Below are positions 47,114 through 57,304 of a stretch of DNA of 64,000 bases, in pieces. The position numbers and the translations under genes are program-made. A model generated the notes under the pieces. That model saw only the letters and a program-made list of their open reading frames with translations. It was not told the origin of the DNA and did not search any database. Origin of the DNA: Herpetospermum pedunculosum (lineage: Eukaryota; Streptophyta; Magnoliopsida; Cucurbitales; Cucurbitaceae); contig CM051528.1 of assembly GCA_028017165.1 (NCBI GenBank), forward strand, positions 66,944,452-67,008,451, written 5' to 3'. The first letter of the stretch is position 1. Each line of letters opens with the position of its first letter.

Positions 47114-47863
47114 GAGTAAAACTTGGTTGCTGCCTGGGCTACAAGTATTTTTGCGCCCAGCCATCTCTCATGATTTGATTGACTAATATTTAAATCATTT
47201 TTAAATAATAAAAAAATCTTTCACGCCGTTTATTGTCAGTAACTTTCATTTTCTTATTCCAGCAAATTAACAATTTTTTCTATTTTCTCTCTCTTCACTT
47301 CTCTACACTCCAATTTTAAGGCCATGAAATTTCAATTGGGATTATTTGAAATTTGCAGGATTGATTATGTGTTATATAGACATAAATTTTCAAGTGGGTT
47401 TTAGAGAAAATGAAGGAAAGAGTGGGAAATTTCACGGTTGGATATGGATTATCTGAGATTGGTAAAGGGGAAGGTAGATTGGATTTAACAATTTTTTTTT
47501 ATTTGTCTAGAGATATCCTTTAGAATATTACAAATCTTACTGCCTTAAAAAATAGTTAACAAAAAAAAGGAAAAAAAATACTTATTGTAGAGTAAGGAAG
47601 AGAGAGTGAGAGATGAAATTGAAAACAAAGGTCATGACAGATAGAAATGGAGGAAAGAGAGAGAAAATATGAGAAGTTGTTTATGGGACGAAGAAGAAAG
47701 GGAAAGTTACGGAAGAAAAAAATCTAAATAAACGGGGTGAAAAGTTTTTTTTATTTAAAAAATAATATAAATATTCAGCAAATCAAATCGTGACACGTGT
47801 TGGGCTGCAAAGTGTTGGGCGGCAAAAGATATTTGTAGCCCAGGCGGTAAGCAAGTTTTACTC
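47114..47863. mobile_element. 750-bp Mutator-type MITE, copy 1
   Basis: The ends gagtaaaacttggttgctgc and gcggtaagcaagttttactc are inverted repeats with about 40 bases of imperfect pairing, including cctgggctacaagta and atttgtagcccagg. A perfect 9-bp duplication, tttacaaaa, lies at 47105-47113 and 47864-47872. It is closely similar along its length to the element at 51.1 kb and contains no transposase frame. Confidence 0.92.
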
Positions 47864-48037
47864 TTTACAAAATATTTTATATTTTATTCGGTTATTTATC
47901 CAAACACGGCTTTTTTTTTTAAAGCATGGTAATTGTTTTTTTAATTAAAAAAAAAAACTGACAACCAACCAGAGGATGCCACGTATTGCATTATACAGTT
48001 CATTTCCACAGTCACCCCATGATTGTCATCGCCGCAC
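47864..48037. promoter_or_regulatory. MYB gene upstream region
   Basis: This is the short stretch between the MITE and the TATA box of the MYB gene. It includes ccacgtattgc, an ACGT-core motif. The MITE therefore ends about 175 bp upstream of the likely TATA box. Confidence 0.4.
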
Positions 48038-48048
48038 TATATATATAA
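48038..48048 (+). promoter_or_regulatory. TATA box of the MYB gene
   Basis: The sequence tatatatataa lies in a short GC-rich context (gccgcac upstream) about 90 bases before the ATG, leaving room for a short 5' leader rich in CT. Confidence 0.65.
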
Positions 48049-48138
48049 GACGGAAGCAAACTTCAGCGCACCACTTGTCTTCTCTTCTCTTAATTTCGGT
48101 GGGTTTTTCTTTTCCTTTTCTTCTTTAGCATTGTGCCG

Positions 48139-49813
48139 ATGACGACCGCCCTTGCCGGCGGTGACGCCGCCGTCACCAAGGAGATCATGTTGTTTGGAGT
48201 CAGAGTCGTGGTGGACCCGATGAGGAAGAGCGTCAGTATGAACAATCTCTCTCAGTACGACCATCCTCCTGATGCCTCCATTGATGATAACGCCGGCAAC
48301 ACTAAGACTAAGGAAGATTCCCCTGCCGGTTACGCTTCTGCCGACGATGCCGTTCCTAATTCCAGTGCGAATCGCGACCGCGAACGCAAGCGAGGTTCGA
48401 TTTTTCTTTGCTCTGTAATTGTAGGAAGATTTAATATAATCGAGTGATTTTGAGATACTATTTGCAGTGAGGAGGATGCGTATGAGTAGTTCTGTAAATT
48501 ACTGACACTCACTCGATTGGATCTTTTGGGAAATTTTGATAATCGGCGGTTTTTCACTAGATAAATTGAGATTTTTTTTTATTTATTATTCTGTATTTGG
48601 AGTTCTTAATTTTGGGGTTTATGTTTGTGTGTGGATGGTTTTCAGGAGTACCGTGGACGGAGGAAGAGCACAAACTTTTCTTGCTGGGATTGCAGCAAGT
48701 GGGGAAAGGGGATTGGAGAGGAATTTCGAGGAATTTTGTTAAGTCTCGAACCCCAACTCAGGTGGCTAGCCACGCTCAGAAATACTTTCTGCGCCGAAGC
48801 AACCTTAATCGTCGCCGCCGTAGATCCAGCCTCTTTGATATCACCACGGATACGGTAACTATCATCTTTACTAAATTTATAACTTCTGTTTGGATGGATT
48901 GGTTTTCAAGTATTTTGCATTCTGTTGTTTGATTCTGTAGGGTTGCAACCTTAGATTTTCAGTTGAAATAGTGAATTGAATTCATTTGGATAGGCGAATT
49001 AGGATTTTAGTCAACGGATTTATGAGTTTATTTATCCGGTGGTAGATAGTGAATTTTCAGGACTTATCCCCTTTCTGGATTTGTTTTCCTGTTCTTGCTT
49101 TTTTAACCCACATTGAAAAAGAAAACAACCAATTTCTTATAGCAAAGGAGAAATTATTCGAGGTGGCTGCCACAAAGTGGCTGATGGTTTTGCACGGATG
49201 GACGTATGAGAAAGAAATTGTAATAGTACTTCGATTTTGTATCCAATGCTTATTAGGGGCAGACAAATCGTTGAATAGTTTGTCGTAGGAAAGGGATGGG
49301 CAAAGCCGAACAATTCGATATGATGAATAGTTTTGGGGTTCTAATAATAGAATACTTCAATAAGTGTAAGTTGGAATCGATCTTTACTTATAATTCCTTT
49401 TCTGGGTTCATTAGGTAAATGCTGCTGCTGAGGAAGACCAAATTCAACTTCAAGATAATTCCTCCCAATTTCAATCCTTATTACCTCCTCCACCACCAGA
49501 AACTTGCAACATAAATGGATATCATCATGTGATGCCCACTTTTCCTTTATCTGTTTTCCCTGCAGTCCTACCTATGCCAATTCCAATGGAAAACCTGGAG
49601 AATGATACAACATCAAAGCAGGTTCATCCTCTTGCTGCTGAAATTTCAACCACGCCTGAAATTAACTTGAATTTGATGTCGACATTCAATTCTGGAGTTC
49701 TTTCTCTTAACCTTGCTTTGCCTTCGGGCTCGGCCATTTCGTCAATAAATCACCCTGCTTTCCAAGGAATTTCGAGTATGAGCAGCGGAGATAACATTAT
49801 CAGTGTTGTTTAA
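48139..49813 (+). CDS. SHAQKYF-type single-repeat MYB transcription factor
   Basis: Three exons (48139-48394, 48646-48854, 49415-49813; GT-AG, phases agree) encode 287 aa. The start is the ATG at 48139 (MTTALAGGDAAV). An LFGVRV motif lies at residues 18-23. One MYB repeat spans about 86-133 (VPWTEEEHKLFLLGLQQVGK, then RTPTQVASHAQKYF) and is followed by the basic LNRRRRRSSLFD. The C-terminal third has LSLNLALP (251-258), an EAR-like repression motif. This matches the KUA1/MYBS group; the closest I recall are Arabidopsis At1g74840 and At1g19000. The family binds I-box/TATCC-type sites and usually represses, for example in sugar, stress or cell expansion responses. The exact target here is unknown. 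Confidence 0.93.
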
Positions 49814-51116
49814 ATTCACTTTGTTGGCATGAATGGTATGTTATATTAATCTGAAGACGAAGCGATTAGGCGACTAACTAAAGTTGTTTGTTGTAGTTGT
49901 ACATCCCCTCTCCCCAGAAAGAAAATAAAAAAGAGTGAGAGAACTGCCATGCCTTGTTGTTTTCTTTGTTTATTATGTCATTACCTTTGGATTCTTCTGT
50001 CATTTGGTGTTTGCTTGTATAACTGAACCTAACAAGCAGTCTCTGCTCTCTACTGTTTAATGATAAAGTCTCAGTTTCGTCGGTATCGTTTTTGTGGCCG
50101 TCGTGTGTTTTGAGTAAGAAAAATATCAAGTTTGATCAGGGGTGGTGTTTAGCTACCTCATATTTCTCCATCTTTGATTAGATTAGGTTGGTGAATCTTG
50201 TGATTGAGGATAGCATTTGATCCTCTATTGTGGGTCAAGGTGTGGTTGTACCTGTCGTTTTACTTATATGTGATATTTCTCATACTTGTCCCGATGCCAG
50301 ATTTTATCTAATATATCTTATTTGTAGATTGTCGATCATAGCTCAACTAGTTATAACATATATCTTCATCAAAGAGGTAATGTTATGGAAAAATATATAT
50401 CCTCGACAAAGAGGTCAAAGGTTTGAATCTCGGCTCAAGACATAAAAACTATATTGGTTTTCTTTCCATTGGTACATTGTCTGTGATTAACAAATGCATT
50501 AATATTTCAGGAAACATTTATTCTTCTTCAAGTCCAATAGTCTTCTTGTTTGGTTTCTTTTTGTGGACTCTATATTTGTTTTGCCTTTAGCCCAAGTAAC
50601 AGCCAAACTTATCTACATATGGGGATAAGGTTAACAAATTGGGTTGAATTGGTTTAAATTCATGTGAGTTTTTTTTTAAAAAATAGTTTGGACTGATATG
50701 AATCAATTTAGCACGAGACTCTCGTTTAGCGAAAGTCCAGCATAATTCAATTGGTTAACACATATATCTTTGATAAATACGTATAAGTTTTAATCCACTA
50801 TGGAGATTTGAACTATAGACCTCTTGGCAATACATACATGTGTCAGTATTTATTGTTACTCATCTTTGACAATCACTAACATTTCTCGATATTTTAGTTT
50901 TTTTTTTTTTTTTTAATAATTGATCATAGTCATCGAAGTATTATAGATAGATGATTCAATATAATCTAAATATTACATTAATTGGATTGGATTGAGTTTG
51001 GTTTAAAACCATCCCATGTTCTTGTTCCTAGTTGTGGAATTTGGACTATGGATGTTGAAGTCCAAACATCAAATTAGCATCTTAATTATATTGTGATTCA
51101 AAGTTTTTTTTGGTAA
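49814..51116. other. intergenic region downstream of the MYB gene
   Basis: The MYB 3' UTR extends to about 50100. After that I see tRNA-like repeat remnants (50330-50440, 50735-50830) and a T-run at 50897-50914. No further gene. Confidence 0.5.
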
Positions 51117-51870
51117 GAGTAAAACTTGGTTGCTGTCTGGGCTACAAGTATCTTTTGCAGCCCAGCCACCTTTCATGATTTGATTGGCTAATATTCAAAT
51201 CATTTTTAAATAATAAAAAAATATTTCACGCCGTTTATTGTCAGTAACTTTTCTTTTCTTATTCCAGGTTAACAAATTTTCTTTCTCTCTCTTCATTTCT
51301 CTACACTCCAATTTCAGGCCATAAAATTTCAATTGGAGTTATTTGAAATTTGCAGGACTGATTGTGTGTTATATAGACATAAATTTTCAAGTGGGTTTTT
51401 AGAGGAAGTGAAGGAAAGAGTGAGAAATTTCACGGTTGGATTCATCTGAGGTTGGTAAAGGGAAGGTAGATTGGATTTTTTTTTAAAGAAAAATCCCCCC
51501 AAAAAAAATGATAACAATTTTTTTTTTATTTGTCTAGAGATATCCTTTAGAGTATTGCAAATCTTAATGCGTTAAAAAATAGTTAACAAAAAAAAAAAAA
51601 AATACTTATTGTAGAGTAAGGAAAATAGAGTGAGAGATGAAATTGAAAACAAAGGTCATGGAAGATAGAAATGAAGGAAAGAGAGAAAATAGGAGGAGTT
51701 GTTTATGTGACGAAGAAGAAAGGGAAAGTTACGGAAGAAAAAAATCTAAGTAAACGGGCGTGAATGGTTTTTTTTATTTAAAAAATAATATAAATATGCA
51801 GTCAATCAAATCGTGACACGTATGGGCTGCAAAAGATACTTGTAGCTCGGGCTGTAAGCAAGTTTTACTC
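51117..51870. mobile_element. 750-bp Mutator-type MITE, copy 2
   Basis: This 754-bp element has the same ends as copy 1 (gagtaaaacttggttgctgt ... gtaagcaagttttactc) and is flanked by a perfect 9-bp duplication, ttttggtaa, at 51108-51116 and 51871-51879. The interior follows copy 1 with scattered substitutions and small indels. No transposase. Confidence 0.93.
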
Positions 51871-52882
51871 TTTTGGTAAATATTGTCATTTAATTTGTCA
51901 TCTTTGACTATAAATATTCTTGAATGGCGAGAATATTTTTATGCCATCTACTTGATTAAAATTTGTTCTATCAAAAAAAAAATGTTAATATAAAACAAAC
52001 ATATATCATTAACTTAATGTTCTATTAACATGTTCGGACATACCAACATATCACTTGAACATGCAATTGAGAAGAAATGATTCTTATTTATGAGTTAGAC
52101 ATTTCTCGGTTGTTGGACAAATTAAATTATATGGGTCGAGCAACATCTAATTTTGAGTGACATGTTCACGTATTCAAATATATAATTGATGTTAAATGAA
52201 ATAAAATCTGACTTGATTTAGAAAATGTTTGCCAAAATTGACTTGAAATTGAAATTTAATGTTTCTGACCTGTGCATATCATTTCAATTTTTTTTAAATG
52301 TAAAATTATGTTTTTATCTTTCTTTAAAAAAAATTCAAAGCTAATAAAAAATATTTCTCCCCTCTCCTCCAACAAATTTCACGAATCAACTCCTCCTTCG
52401 AAGCACCCTAATCAAACTCTCTTGCTAATCACGAATTTAATATCCAACAAACAATTCTTAATCCGATTTCGTCAACCAACAAATTCTTACTAATCACGGA
52501 TTTAATATCCAACCAATCCTCTTTAATTCTAATCTTAATATTTTGTTTTACTTAACAATTAAACTAAAAAAAATATTTTGATAAATATTTTTAATTAAAG
52601 TTTTATAGGAAAATTGTGATTATTTTTTATTAAGTTTTTCTTCATAATTAATAAAAAAAAATAAAAATCAACCGAGAAGAAGAGATAGATGAGGGAGGAT
52701 ATTTTTTCTTTTTAAGGAAGATCAATAACTTTGTTAGGAGAGAAAGAGATGAGATATTTTTTTTAATGAGGGGCACATCCAAAATTTCAGAAATTGAAAA
52801 AGTGGATTGATGTCAAAATTATATAGAAACATTAAAAATTTTATTTGAGGTCAATTTTGATAAACCTTTTCGAAATTAGGTT
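51871..52882. other. AT-rich intergenic region
   Basis: No gene seen. The phrase taatcacg(a/g)atttaatatccaac occurs twice near 52425 and 52495, a small local duplication. Confidence 0.45.
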
Positions 52883-53236
52883 AGATTTTTCAATTACTCT
52901 ACGTATAAGTAACAAGTGAGAAAAATTGAAGTGACAAGACATAAAAACTTGAAAGAGATCGTAAGAGTCTATTTGGTAGGCAGATTTTTCAATTACCCCT
53001 CGTATAAGTAACGAGTGAGAAAAATTGAAATGACAAGACATAAAAAGTTGAAAGGAATTGTAAGAGTGTTTGGTAGGCACTCCGTATTCAGTTTTATGTT
53101 TTTAGATTCCCTAAATTCAGCAAGTTGAGAGGGATAGTAAGAGTCATAGGCAATTCGTATTCAATTTTATGTTTTTAGATTCCTTGAATCCAACACGTAT
53201 TGAATTTTATGTTTTTAGATTCCCTGAATTAAGCCC
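52883..53236. repeat. 99-bp tandem duplication plus triplicated short block
   Basis: The segment agatttttcaattac...tttggtaggc starts at 52883 and again at 52982 with few differences. It is followed by three copies of ttttatgtttttagattcc at about 53092, 53165 and 53205. Confidence 0.85.
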
Positions 53237-53312
53237 GTTGAAAGGGATGATGATGATGAAAAAAAAAAAGTTATGATCCATGTAAAAGACTAAAAAGTTC
53301 AAACAACGTGGA

Positions 53313-53372
53313 TCTTCTTCTTCTTCTTCTTCTTCTTCTTCTTCTTCTTCTTCTTCTTCTTCTTCTTCTTCT
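53313..53372. repeat. (CTT)20 microsatellite
   Basis: About 60 bases of CTT repeats. In frames across it they give poly-Leu on plus and poly-Glu or poly-Arg on minus, which explains the artefactual low-complexity open frames here. Confidence 0.95.
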
Positions 53373-53396
53373 GGCGACAAGCCCTTCCACCAGAAT

Positions 53397-53649
53397 GCCA
53401 AAGATGAACAACGTGGATGCAGAAACAACCACATCTACTCCAACCCAAAGTCTAAAATTCCTAAACAAAGCAGTCCAGAACTCAGTTATCCACACAACCC
53501 TAAACTACACAACCCAACAACTAGAAAACGTCAAAAAAAGTCTTCAAAGTCCTCCCCATCTTCGCCTGCACAATCGTCCTCCCGAACTCTCCACCTTCTC
53601 CGTTGAACAAGCCTCCACAATGAACACCCAAATCGAATATAATTGTTAA
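53397..53649 (+). other. open frame with gene-like composition, unassigned
   Basis: From the ATG at 53397 an 84-aa frame reads MPKMNNVDAETTTSTPTQ..., then HTTLNYTTQQLENVKKSLQS, and stops at 53649. Its balanced composition stands out from the AT-rich flanks, as if it were a fragment of a coding sequence. I do not recognise a family and see no promoter or splice signals. It could be a gene remnant. Confidence 0.2.
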
Positions 53650-54414
53650 ACTGGATTTCAATCATGCTACAAGTTCGGGAATAAAAAAACCATTTTACAA
53701 ATTTACCATATTTGCAAAAAAAATTCAAAAATTGCTATATCTAAAAAATTGGAACCCTAAATTGACAGATGCTACAATTTTCTTAAATTATATAATATTG
53801 GAAATTCAACCCATGATCTCTACATAAAAAAATACGACTTTATGCTGATTAAACTATGTTCAGTTTGACACCATAATATTTAATCGATAACTACAACTAG
53901 TCTTATAAACTTATCATTAAAATGTTATGAAGACACATTTTGTAAAATTAAAATTTATGTTTCCACCAACCATTCTTAGAGAATCGAGTGTTAGTGTGGG
54001 ACACGGAAACCGGTTCCATGCGGATTCGGTGGGGTCCACTTGGCGATCCTGATTACATTATTTCCATCCATTATTGCTTCCTTCTGGCCCCATATATCTT
54101 TTTATTTTATTTTCTTTCAAAAGAATAAACTTATTCTCCTCTCAAAAAAAAAAAATAAAATAATATTCTATTTCAATTTTTAGAGGCGAACAAGAGTCTA
54201 GTTCAACGACACGATGTATCGTCTACCAAACACACCTATCATAAAAAAACTAACTACTCTTGCTCGCATTTTAGTGGCTATTAAGTGGGTATAGTCATCC
54301 CACAATTATACATTGCTCAACGGAGAGTTGAGTACGAGTGTCGTCATTCGAAACTAGAAAGAGGAAATCCATAGCTACATTAAAATATTTTATTAGTGCT
54401 ACTTGCTGAGTGGA
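53650..54414. other. AT-rich intergenic region
   Basis: No gene seen. A fragment near 53690-53770 (ttgcaaaaaa, ttgctatatct) resembles the edge of the ctatcagtgataga-type repeats. Confidence 0.4.
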
Positions 54415-54890
54415 GTGGGCGAAAGCTAAAGCATTGTTGGAGGGAATTTGCTTAGCGCTGAAACAAACTTAACTTCATGTTAGTCGGAAGTTGACTCCAA
54501 AATAGTGTGTACTCTTCTAACAGAACGAGATCATCACTATATGAGATTGAACCAACTATTGAGCACTTAAAAAACATTTTCAAAACACAGGAGATGAAAG
54601 GTTTTCTCCTAACTCCAATAGAAGGAAATAAAGTTGTTCATCATTTAGCAACTCGTGCGCGTCGAAATAGACATACTGGAGTTTGGTTAGAGGATGTTAC
54701 CCTCCATGGACGCAAAAAGCATCATTCACTAAAGAAACGGGCTTAACTACATGTTGGGTAGAAGTCGACTCCAAAATAGTGTGGAATCTTCTAACGGACC
54801 GAGACCAGCACCACAATAAGATTGAACCAATTATTGAGCACCTCAAAAACCTTTTTCCAAAACATATAAGATAGAAGACTTTCTCCTAAC
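54415..54890 (+). pseudogene. broken RNase H-like (RVT_3) domain, partly duplicated
   Basis: Pieces of a plant RNase H-like domain are visible in shifting frames: AKALLEGICLAL, then EGNKVVHHLATRARRNRHTG followed by VWLEDV, then in a second partial copy VEVDSKIVWNLLTDRDQHHN followed by KIEPIIEHLKNLF. The phrase gaagt(t/c)gactccaaaatagtgtg occurs in both copies (about 54487 and 54764), so the middle of the domain has been duplicated. Stops and frameshifts show it is dead. Such domains occur in LINE-derived and stand-alone plant sequences. Confidence 0.8.
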
Positions 54891-55451
54891 CTCCAAAGAA
54901 AAAAAAATATTCATCATACGCATAATTGATCAAATATTTCAAATATAGCATAAAAGTGAGATCCTTCATACTTTGTTGCCCTGTTACATTACAATCAACT
55001 AAAGTGTTTTATTATAAACAAAATATTATCTCTCTTTTTTTTAAAAAAATGAATATTAATTATCTCTTTTATTTTAATTTTTGTGATTTTTCTTAGAATT
55101 GAAATTTTTATTTAAATAATTTTGTTGCTTTCTAGTACTACTTTCTTATTCTAAATGTTGAATAATCAATTTTTATTTTTATTTATATGAATAATGAATA
55201 TTACAAGGAAATTAATTCACAATATTAATTTTTTAAAATAGTTTCTTAAGTAAAATATTAATGAAAGTTAAAAATGTTATTAAAACGAATATAAATATTT
55301 ATTGAAGACACATGCAAAAATATGACAATAATTAAAGTCATGGTATCTAATTCTCCTGCGCATTAATTTGCAAACTTTATATTTTGTTTAATTAAGGACC
55401 GATAGTGTACTTTTCTTTTCTTGAATAGCTAGCTTTTTATTTTTATTAAAG

Positions 55452-55500
<49 letters not shown>

Positions 55501-56305
55501 GTAAGGATTCTCAACCAAAGAGGATGCCATATTGCTATGGTTGCTGAAAACTTGGACAACACTCAAAAGTTAAGTATCTCTTTTAAGACTTTCCATTTAA
55601 ATTATGTTTAGAATTTAAACACATCTAAAAAAGAAAGAAAAAAAAAATTAACACTTAAATTAGAACATAGCTTTTATTTTTTTATTTGTTATTATTTTTG
55701 TTAAGTTGAACGAAAATGTTGCCGAATTATTTTCAAGTGAAACAAGCTCCCTCAAAATATTGTGAGTGAGATTCGTTCATCTTTCTAATATATGATCTTC
55801 AACATGTTCCCCCAAGCTCCTTAAAATGGTGCGTTCATCATTCTTGGTTATCATTCTTGGGTGGTATCTTATTTTTTAATCGAATACCCCGTTTTGTTTT
55901 CATGTAAATGCAACGAAACCAATTGACAATGGAAGGAGTAACTTATATATCGTGAGTGAGCTTCATCTTTCCAACGTGAGATCATCAACAATGCATTTTG
56001 TTTTTCTTTTTGAATTAAACATGTATATTTGAGATTTTAATCTCGGACATTATAGACGATGATACATGTTTTAACCAGTTGAACTATACTAAAATACACC
56101 GAGCCTTGTGTTGTGTTGGAGTTGGTGCATATCGTAGATCAGAACTCAAATTAGATAAGAACATAAACATAGTGATATTACAATCTATCATATAAATTAC
56201 AATTTGTTGAAGCAAACAAATAACTATTTATAAAAATTTATTTTGATTTAAAATGACATTTAATTAGGATAAACTTTGATTGTAGTATAAGGCATCAAAA
56301 CGTAG
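54891..56305. other. AT-rich intergenic region with a 46-base A-run
   Basis: No gene seen. An uninterrupted A-run occupies 55452-55497. It may be a retroposon poly(A) tail or a sequence-assembly artefact; the sequence before it is not recognisable. The 3' UTR of the minus-strand gene probably lies at the right end. Confidence 0.5.
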
Positions 56306-56806
56306 TTAGTTTAGAGCAGATGAGGCTCTACGAAGGCGAGTTTTAGCAATTGAATACGATTTCTTCATCGCCGATTCATCAAAATCCTTCCTGTTCTTAT
56401 GAACTTTCTCAATGTATTCAGACGCCCAACCATCCACATTCGCCTCATCAAAACCGCTCTCTTCGTGAATCACAAACGAACCAGAGGAAGAAGAAGAAGA
56501 AGAAGAAGAATACCTCGGCGATCCATTGCCGATTTGGAATCCGCCTCCGCCCGGCTTCATCACATAGATCGGCTTCGCTCGGCTCTGCGGCTCCTGCAGC
56601 CGTCTGCTTCCGGGAATAAGAGGCGTTGCCTGCGGATTTCCGCCCGATCGCCGCCTCATCGGGGTAGATCTGCTGGCGGTTGTTGTTGCTTCATTCGTCG
56701 TCTTGGCGAAGGAAATAGAGCTGGAAAGCTTGATTAAATTGGCTACCAACAACATGGATTTCTCACAGAGCGATTCGGTGGATCTTGATCTTTCTTTACC
56801 GATCAT
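56306..56806 (-). CDS. intronless 166-aa plant protein of unknown function
   Basis: It starts MIGKERSRSTESLCEKSMLL and contains a Ser/Thr-rich region with SRSTPMRRRSGGNPQATPLI, then PIYVMKPGGGGFQIG. A (GAA)n microsatellite encodes about ten Ser near residue 100. The acidic/basic C-terminus reads DGWASEYIEKVHKNRKDFDE and ends RLRRASSALN. The W.SEYIEKVH element recalls short plant proteins with a C-terminal (S/E)(Y/F)IEK helix, but I cannot name the family. A TATA-like box lies about 55 bases upstream of the start. Coding seems real from composition, the well-placed ATG and the TATA box. Confidence 0.75.
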   Translation of the reverse strand: MIGKERSRSTESLCEKSMLLVANLIKLSSSISFAKTTNEATTTASRSTPMRRRSGGNPQATPLIPGSRRLQEPQSRAKPIYVMKPGGGGFQIGNGSPRYSSSSSSSSSGSFVIHEESGFDEANVDGWASEYIEKVHKNRKDFDESAMKKSYSIAKTRLRRASSALN

Positions 56807-56860
56807 AGCTGATCTTAATGTTGATAATTGGAATGAAGAAACAGAGATGAAATTGTGTTG

Positions 56861-56868
56861 TATTTATA
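56861..56868 (-). promoter_or_regulatory. TATA box of the 166-aa protein gene
   Basis: On the minus strand this reads TATAAATA, about 55 bases upstream of the ATG at 56806, giving a short 5' leader. Confidence 0.55.
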
Positions 56869-57104
56869 TTGGTAGAAGGGAGATTCCATTCCATGTTCAA
56901 AATTTCAAAGAAGAATTGAGGACTTTTTGCAAATGGATAGATCCCTTTCTCACTTGTGCTGAGGACAAGAAGAAGGAAGAAGAATCCATGGGAGACTAAG
57001 ATATTTAGTTAGCTTAATCATAACTTAATAACATAATGCATATCATTTTTTTTTCAGATAGCTTTTCTGCCACGTGGCGTTATATATTTCGTCGTCCTAC
57101 TTGA

Positions 57105-57304
57105 GAGAATTTCTAGTACACCCGTTAGGAAAAAACTCCATACCACTGTCTTTAAAAAAAATGACACGTGGGGAAATAGTTTAAAAAAATAATATATTTA
57201 ATAGTGTGGGTCCCAGTTAAACAATTATCTCGCCACGTGTCATTTTTTTTTTAAGGCAATGGTATGAAGTTTTTCCATACCACGGATGTATTAGAAATTC
57301 TCCC
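57105..57304. mobile_element. 200-bp Mutator-type MITE, sister of the 46.9-kb copy
   Basis: The left end gagaatttctagtacacccg and right end cggatgtattagaaattctc are inverted repeats. The interior pairs tccataccactgtctttaaa and tgacacgtgg with ccacgtgtca and ggcaatggtatg. Overall it is a long hairpin closely related to 46877-47053. A clear 9-bp duplication was not found here. Confidence 0.75.

Noticed and set aside
53207..53495. Minus-strand frames with poly-Glu or poly-Arg
   Set aside because: They are translations of the CTT microsatellite.
56399..56999. Plus-strand frames overlapping the 166-aa gene
   Set aside because: They are antisense to a better-supported minus-strand gene with a TATA box and a patterned protein.
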